A stretch of 64,000 nucleotides of DNA from positions 2,051,001-2,115,000 of the forward strand of contig CM076272.1 of NCBI GenBank assembly GCA_038380795.1. Direction: 5' to 3'. Each line of letters begins with the position of its first letter. The stretch's first letter is position 1. The notes under the pieces were generated by a model, which was not told the origin of the DNA, made no database searches, and saw nothing but the letters and a program-made list of their open reading frames with translations. This DNA is from Pyrocephalus nanus. Taxonomy: Eukaryota; Chordata; Aves; Passeriformes; Tyrannidae. Both the position numbers and the translations under genes were made by a program. Shown here piece by piece: positions 35,301-44,300 of this stretch.

Positions 35301-38300
35301 GGAAAATCGCTGTCTGTGCACAGAAAGAAACTTGGATCCCTCGTTGCTGTTCAGGGTCTGGTGCTGCAGGGAGGGGCAGGCAGATACATCAGAGAGATCT
35401 AGAGTGTGACTGCACTTTAATAACCTTCAGAAGTGCTGGTTGGGTGTGCTCCAGACATTGTGCTACTTAATTCCAGCTAAAATATGGTCATGGGGATGTG
35501 ACTGCAAGTCAACATACTGCTACAAAAAAAAAATAATTAGAAGTGATTCACAATCCGGGGATTGTTAGAGCGTTAAAGGAGTGATGTCAGCAGAGTCTGC
35601 ACTAAAATGGCAAAAGGTAGAGAGATTTCCATCTGAAATGTAGTTTCCTGACCTGTGTGTCATTATGGGTAGGAATTTGGACATGAAATCTTTGAAGGTG
35701 CTGGAAAGGGTATTTTCCCAGTCATTCCAGTCTTAACCAAACTGATGTTTGATACTGGTACCACTGAGTGAGTAAACCTCCAAGGGTTGTAACACAAACC
35801 CACAATAAACCCCAGCTTTTCTTTCCTTTCCAGTTCACTGGTGGAAGAATTCAGAAAGACACTCTGTGCTTTATGGCAAGGAAGCCAAACTGCGTTTAGT
35901 CCCGAGTCTTTATTTTATGTCGTTTGGAAAATAATGCCAAATTTTAGGTAAGTTTGGAAAAAAAAAAAAAAAAGACAAAAACACACCAAAACCCAACATT
36001 CCTGATTGCAAACTTGTATTGCTGGTGTCCTACTCTAAAATGGGCTGCATCTGCTTTGAAAAGGGTCTTTGCTTGGATCTACATTTTGTGTCCCATCAGT
36101 AGTGCTTGCTTTTCTTCCTGCCCTTCTGCCACAGGCTACATGGATGGAGCAATGTCAGACAGGACAGACATCTCAAATAAGAAATAGCAGCAGTTGTAGC
36201 TTTGAGCCAGTGCTCCAGAGGGTGAAAGAATCAAGATAATGGCTGGTAGTAGGTGCCAAGTGCAGGGTGTTGGCAGAACCCAGCTTGGCTGCAGTAAGAA
36301 AGTGATGTGGTCAGATTAAAAAAGATACAGCACCTACAGGCCTAAATGCAAACACACTGGCTGAAACTTCCTTGATTCTCTCAAAATGCTGTAGTTATCA
36401 GCTGGACATGAAATGAGGGCCACGAGAGAAGAATCCTGTGCATAAAATAGGCGTTTTGTGCCCCTACTGACAAAGCAGACAATAACAAGGAAGGGGAAAG
36501 GTTCCCAAAGTAAATCGAAGTATCGTTCCTCTCCAAGGTCTCCCTGTCCTGGCCCCTGAACCTCTTTCAAAGGAGCACTGAAAGCTGTTAGGATATATTG
36601 TGCTGAAGGTAAGTTGCTCCATGTTCTTGGGTAGTGAAGATGTTCTGTTCTCTGTTGTAACTCCAGCAGTGCTGAAAAGATGCTGTGACCACACCTGCTC
36701 AGCGAGTAACCCGAGCAACACAGCCCTGTTCATTCTGCTCTCCACACTCCCACTTATGCTCCACTTGGCTGATGAGAATCAAGGAAGTTTAATAGCAGTA
36801 GTTGCAAGCAGTGACTAAATCATTACAGGCAAACAAAGATCACCCCTGATGTCTGACCAATTTCCCTGTATTACAGTCTTCACTATAATTCTTGTTAGAG
36901 TAAGGGAGGAACCAGTTCATCAAAGTTCCTCAAGCAAATTTTCAGCACTGTGGGTTCTATCACAGCTTTTAAAAGAAAAAGTGCTGTTTGTTGGGGTTCT
37001 CCCTCTGCCCTTTTTATTCCCAGTTTTCTGGGAGCACGTCCATGATTAATGGATAAGGGAACTCATAAAATCAACCTGGAGAATTGAGTCAGCTGCTTAG
37101 CAGGTGCCCACTTCCACATGATCCAGGGGGAAAGATCTGAATTTGTTCAGTGCTTAATTGCACCTTGTAAAAGCTCATGATGCTGCCATTCCAGTTAATT
37201 CTAAACAGTGCATTGTCCACATCATCCTATCCTTTTAAAGATCTGTAATCTGTACTTGGGCTTTTTTAACCAATCCAAAGAATTTTCCATCTATAATTAG
37301 CATACTTGTGTGCAAGTATAAATACATGCACCAGGAGCGCAGCCAGCCACGTGGAATGATTCCAAAGGTTTATTTCTTCCAACGTGTTGCAGAGCAAGTG
37401 TGCCACGTACTTCAGAGCTCTTTTGTGAGGAATTCAGTGTCCAAAACGTGTCTGAAGCAAAGACTCTCCATAAATTTAATTTTCAGCTGTTTGATGTGGT
37501 TGTGAAGATATCTGTGTTCAGTAAACCAAGCAAATCCTGTGTTACCTCAGCAGCTTCAAAACTGTGCAGAATTAACGTGCAGCTTTGGAGAATTTGGTGT
37601 CACTACTTTGTTTCAACAGATGTATAATATTATTGTGCAACTGTGGGGGAGTGAGTCCTGGTTTTGGCCTGCTGAAGCACAGCCCTGTTCCTGTGTGCCA
37701 GTTGTTTTTCCCTTGTCAAAGCTGGGCAGTGCTGCCCGTGTGTCTCAGGGTGCTGTAAGATCTCCATGCACACTCACTGATTTATTGGAAGGCTGCTGGT
37801 TTGGCAGAAAGCATCACTGTGATCCTACAGGGTGAAAAGGGTTTATTTTATTTTCCACAGGGTGTAGCTGTGTCCTTTCCTGAGCTCATCAGCCTCACAT
37901 TGCCCAGGGTCTGTTCTCCAGCTCTGAGTGCCCTGCCATGAGTATCATCACAGTCATTTTTCCCTCCCCTGAGCACTGGCATAAAAAAACCATTTATTTT
38001 TCTCTCCCAGACATTCCTGTGTGACAATTACTGCCAATACTTAGGTGGAGTAGTGAGGGGGAAAAGGGGCAGGGGAGGCCTGATAAAACAACCTCAAAGA
38101 ATGGACAAGAGGAGGAGGCAAAGCTAGTCCTGCTCTGTAGGGATTTGGGTAGCTCAGCCTACAATGGCCTGCACATAATTATGTCAGTGCTGTACAAAGC
38201 TGTCACTGTTTCTATGGGTGCTTTCCTGCTTTGTCTCAGTGTACAGCTTAATGGCAAATGAACAGCGGTTGTTTGTTGAATTTGATGCATGATTTAGCTT

Positions 38301-41300
38301 AAATAACTGTAAAGGCACATTTCCCCCTGATGGCTTCTCTGTTCTCCTCCATAAGTGGTGGTGGTGGTGAGATAATGGTGGTGGAGCAGCGGTGCTGCTG
38401 AGGACAAGGCACATCTGAGGCTGGAGCCCCATCCTCCCAATTCCAAATGCTCCACCATTTCCTCCCTCTCCCAGCAAATTGTGTGAGTTATGCAGGGGAG
38501 GTGTGCAATTCTGAGCATGGCTACAGAGCTCACCACAGAAAAAATGGTGCTCTTGTCTTAATTATTTCAGATTTCATGGTGTTACTGAAAGATGCTTATG
38601 GAAAACAAACCCTGAGATCAAATTGCTGCCTTTGGTGGGGAGGGGAACAAACAGGCAAACAAATGCTGGGACCTGCCAGAGTGAGTGGGATCAGCTGCTG
38701 AATGAAAACCACTCACAAATGTGACTCTGAATCCTACATGAATAATACATGTAGTGGTACCTTCCTGTTGACTCTTACCAGGTTTGAGAATACAACCTAT
38801 TGACCATAATTGGTGGCACATTGAGAGCAGGGAGAAACAGTGCAGTGTGTGAGTGGAATTCCTATGAATCAAATATGTGACTCAAATGTAGTCAGTGACA
38901 AAGCAAGTGGAGGGGGAGTCACTGTTACATCCTGTACTTTTATTAACATGACACAGTCCTGGGGTGCTGCTGGCCAGGGCTGGGCCTAATGTGCTATATT
39001 AACCCAATTCCTGAGCAAAGGGAGGTGTCTGCTGCTCCCTGTTGTTTTCTCTTCCTTCCAAAATGCATATTCCTAAATGATTCCCCCTCCTCACAAAGAG
39101 ATGAGCAGAGAGCTTGAGCTGCAAAGGACCAGAACCAGTTTGTGCAGACGCTGCTGTGCTTTCCACAGGCTGCCTGGAAAACCTTCAGGGTACAACACAC
39201 GTGTGTAAAGTCTGCTCAGGAGGAGAGAACAGCCAAAGGTTTCCTGAGCCTGGTGCTGTGTGTCAGCAGCAGAGCAGCCTGGCTGTTTTGTGATGCTGTT
39301 GTCCCTTCTGTCCCCAGGGGGTACCAGCAGCAGGATGCCCACGAGTTCATGCGTTACCTTCTGGACCATCTCCACCTGGAGCTCCAGGGCGGCTTCAACG
39401 GCGTCTCACGCTCAGTGATTCTGCAAGAGAATTCCAGCCTGTCTGCAAGCAACAAATGCTGCATGTGAGGAGGGGCTTTTCATTTCCTCAAAGCCTTAAT
39501 TAATGCCTTTGCACCTGTGGGTGGGCCTGAACTTTCCAATCAGGGTTCCTTGTTTTGAGTTTTACAGGTGCCTCTAATTTAAGAATTGTGAAGCTGCAGG
39601 TTATGAAGGGTGAGCATCTGTAGGATCTGTGTCCTTTCAAAGGGAAGTGTCTCAGATCAGCAGTTTCCAGAGGTGGGAGTGAGCACACAGGCTAAGTTGT
39701 TAAGGCATTTTAGTAATAAGGGTGATGGATGCCCTGCATGTTACAGGAGCAAAAAAAAGATGGCCAAGTGTTTGGATATTTGACTGGAGCAAAGCTCCTG
39801 AATTAAGGACTGAGCAGTGCAGTCACAGTTTGCAGTCAGTTTTCCTGCACATGATCTTGCTGTATTTGCATATCACTTGACAGTTAAAGCTGCTGCTTTT
39901 TTTTTCTGGGTAGTTTTGATTTTCATGTTACTGTGTACCTGGAAACAGAGGGGTCATTTTTGTCTTTCATCCCTCTCTCTGTACCTGTCAGAATACTGTT
40001 GGGTCTGAATTCTGTCCCAGCTGTGTTTGCTCTCAGATTCAAACTGTCACAGAGAGAAAGCCTTTTAATTTGCTTCAGGAAGGAATGTTAGGTCAGTTCA
40101 GCCTGAACATTTGGTCCTTGATCCCCTACATAAAACTCGAGGGAGTTTTCCCTTGGTGTGCTGATGGGGACACAGTGAGCAGGCCTGAGAGAGGCAGGAT
40201 TTTGTAGGTGCTTCATTAGGCAAAGCCTGCAGTTCAGACTGAGCTCTTCTGCGTTTATGTTGTGTTACTGATGCTTAAAAACCCCACAGAAGAATCTTAA
40301 AAATGTTTGTAGAATTGGCATGTGTTTGAAAACACTGAAAGCACTTTAAATGGCAAAATCCAGGGAGAATTTAAACTTTGTTCACCTCTTTACTCTGCAT
40401 TTGCCTTGAGAGTGGCTGTGGAGATGCAGGGTGAGGTGGAGTCAGCCGTGTTCTGCTGAGGGCAAATTCAGGTCACATCCACTTGAACACCTGCAGTAAA
40501 GTAATAAATGTGCTGCAAACTCTCCTTGTGCACCAGTGTGTTTGAGGAGCATTTTCCTCCTGCTCAGGAAGCTTTCAGATGAATTGTAAAGGTGTAGGTG
40601 GGGTGCAGGTCACGAGTGCAGGGCCTGTAGTGTCAGATCTGCCAGCACAAACCAGCAAGGTCAGCAGTTGTTTAATAACCTAACTTCAATTTTGTTTGAG
40701 TTTTTTTTAAATTGGATTATGAGAAGCAGGCCCATTACATAACCTGCTAAAAAAAAATGAAGTAGGAGAGCAGTGAAAGCTTAGAGAGCAATGATGATGA
40801 TATTGCACATTGTTTATCATGTCTTAATGCAACTTGAGCTGTCCCTGGCAGTGAAGTGCAGAAATGTGCCCCAAGAATTCAGAAGTACTTGTAACAGAGT
40901 GTCAAACTGAACCAAAAATATGCTTGACCTACCTCTAGGAGGGAAGAAATTTTATTTCAGATACAGCTTTAATTACAGTGTCAAAATACTGTACCTGTGT
41001 GATCATCAGGTGCATCTCCAGTAGAGAAATGCAGCCAACTGGGATATTGCACCACTGAAAAGGCTGAGCATCTGCTTAGAGCACTCACAGCTCTTTCTTT
41101 AGCTCCAAGGTGAAGCAGAAGTTGTGTAGCCACTAAAAAGCTGTTGTGTAGCCACTAAATGGCTGCAGTGAGCAGTTGTGAGCAGTTGTGGGTGGATGCC
41201 CCCAGTCCTTGCTGCCCAGGGACAGGCAGCTCAGCCCAGCAGTGGGAGGTGTAAACACGTACCAGGCACGGGAAGTGGAGCTCAGACACTGGGACTGACT

Positions 41301-44300
41301 GTACCTCTCTGATGTGGTTTTGTCTAGAAATGGAGCATCTACTGTTGTCACAGCCATTTTTGGAGGCATTCTACAAAATGAAGTCAACTGCCTAATATGT
41401 GGGACTGAATCTAGAAAGTTTGACCCATTCCTAGGTAAGGTGCCTCTCGCTTCCAAAACACCCCGTGACTGAGGGCAGGAAATAAATCTGGGGCTGGATA
41501 GATGTAGATGTCACAGGACTGAACCAGAGTTTCAGCCTGGAAAGACCTGGTGTTGTTTTATTCACATTTCATTCATTTCTGTTTTAATCTTTGCTTTTCC
41601 AGACCTTTCCCTAGATATTCCAAGTCAGTTCAGAAACAAACGTTCTAAAAACCAAGAAAGTGGACCAATGTGCACGCTACGAGGTAAGGGAGCCTGGCCA
41701 GGGGAATCAGTCATCACCAGAGTGTACTCAGAGGGCTGGGGCTTGGTGCCTTCTCATTTTCCAAAATTCTGTGCTAGGAGGGGCCAAAATAATTTTCCCT
41801 GAAGGCCTTACCCAGTCATCATGTCTTGACATCGTGCTCTGATGACCTGGGGCCTGGGGGTGCTTCAGGAGGTCACTTCAATTTGCAGCAGAGGTTTTTC
41901 TCTCTAGTCAGAGTATTTCTGATGCATCTCAGTCTTTCCCAGCAGCTCCCCTGCATTGTGGGCACTGCCAAGGCTCAGCAGCACGAGCCCTTGCCCGCAG
42001 GAGGGATGATGGCTCTGGGGGTTCTGCTTGTTAAACAACAAATGCAGTGCAGCAGCTTGGGCAGCAGCTCTTCCTGACCCTTTACAGCATGGTAATTTCT
42101 ACAGATGTGTCATTGTACTGGCTGCAGATTGGGAAATACTGATATTGCATCTGTTCACTTCATATCTAAACCAAACCACCTTCCAGAGTTGAACATGCTT
42201 CTTTAAGAAGTCAGTCAGCTTTCTTTGAAACCAGCTGTGCTTAATTGGGCAGAAGTTTGTTGGAAAAACGGAGATTTTTGTGAATGCCTTTTTTTTTTTC
42301 TTAAAAACTACTTGCAGGTGTTTTCAGGATCATGTTACAACATGGCTTTGTATTCAGACAGTGCACAGGTGGATATAACTAGAGTGACTGCAGCCCATGC
42401 TCAGCTGTGTTGCTGCATTGGTTGTATTTCACGTTACAAAAACAGCTCAGTGTCATCTTCAATCAGGTTTCTTGCTGTGGTTGTGTTCAGTGGTTTTGCA
42501 TCTCGCTCTTTTTCAGATTGTCTTCGCAGTTTTACAGACCTGGAGGAACTTGATGAGACAGAGCTGTACATGTGTCACAAATGCAAAAAGAAACAGAAGT
42601 CCACCAAAAAATTCTGGATTCAGAAACTACCAAAGGTTTGTGTAGGCACGAAAAGGAGCGGGGTGTGAGCGTGTGCTCAGCCAATCCCTGGCCCTGCCAG
42701 GCTGCTGCAGGGCTGAGTCCATCCCTTGCTGTGACTCTGCCTTCCCTCCCTGTGCCCTGCAGGTGCTATGCTTACACTTGAAACGCTTTCACTGGACAGC
42801 ATATCTGAGGAACAAGGTCGATACATATGTTGAGTTTCCCTTACGAGGCCTAGACATGAAATGCTACTTGTTAGAGGTAAGGAGGCTCACCAGCACTGCC
42901 TGCACACTTTTGTTCCGTCACATTTATTACAAATGACAGTAGGTGCTCTGGAGATTTGAAGAGTTTTCTGTTTTTCCAACCACAGCCTGAAAACAGTGGC
43001 CCAGAAAGTTGCCTGTATGACCTCGTGGCTGTGGTTGTGCATCATGGCTCAGGGTGAGTACTGGAGCTGTGCTGGCACAGACCTTCTCCCACTCAATGCA
43101 GAGTTAATGAAGGGTTTTCTGTCCCCAGAGAATGTATTTTAACTGCTGGAAATGAGCAGTAATTTATGAACTGGCATGGAACTAAATTTAGATTACCTTC
43201 AGATGGCTCTGTACAGTTACTGCTGTGAATGCCCACGGGCACTCCTCGGGGTTAATGACTAGGAGTGTGAGGTGGAATGAAAACAGCGAGCCCTGAACCA
43301 AGAGAGTGAATCAGGGGACCTTTCAGGAGGTGATGCCTCATGTTGAAATTCTCAGTACAAACCAGAAAGTGCATGTGCACTTGGGCTAAAGGAGAGTGTG
43401 CGTGCTGAGATGGGCACTGTGAAGGCACTTACCCACTCTCACCTGTCCTCCCCACAGTCCTGCCCCAGGGCTGGCTACTGCTCATATTTTGAAGTAAAAA
43501 AATTGGTGGGTATTTTTTAACTTTTCCCAGCCCTGACAGCTCTGTTGAGAGTAACAGGAGTAGGGACAAGACAGCTGTTTATCCTGAGAGAAGCGTGTCC
43601 TTGTTCAGGCAGTCACTCTGGGGGTGAGCTGTGAAAGGAGTTTTCTTAAAGAAATTAAACCCCATCAAGACCTTGCTGATACCTGAATTGAAGTCTCAGT
43701 TCTGTGCAGAAAGCCCCTCCCTTTGTTTTCTCCAGAGGAAGGGTCTGAACTCCTGGATTTGACTACTGAGGGCAGCCCATGTAGTGACACAAATTTCCCT
43801 CTTGATACTCTGGGAATAGGTTTGTTGTGACTGCTTTTGGTTATATTCATGCAATGTGAGTGTCTCCAGCCTGAAATGGGGAAGATTTCTGAAAACAGAG
43901 TGGAGTGAGATTTTTATAGCTAATGCTTAAATAACAGACAATGGACTGGATTTGTACCTAAGCAGATATGAAGTTCAGTGTTGCAGGAAGCCTTGCACAA
44001 AACCTGTGGGGTTTTATATAAAAAACCCTTTAAACTCCTCCTAGTAAGTGATTATTTTCCTTAATATAAAATCTTAACTTGGAGCTGCAAAGGTGATTAT
44101 TTTACTTAATATCTTAACCTGGAACTGCACAGCTCAAGCAGGGAAGCACCTTCCCAACTGCTGTGGGGGCTGTCAGTGCCTGGTTCGTGGCAGTGTCTCA
44201 GCCCTGGCAGGCAGTGATTGGGGTGAGATGCTGTGTGTGACTGTGTCAGGATCAGGGTTATACTCTGTGTGACTGTGTCTCTGGCAGGGTGTGCTGTGTT

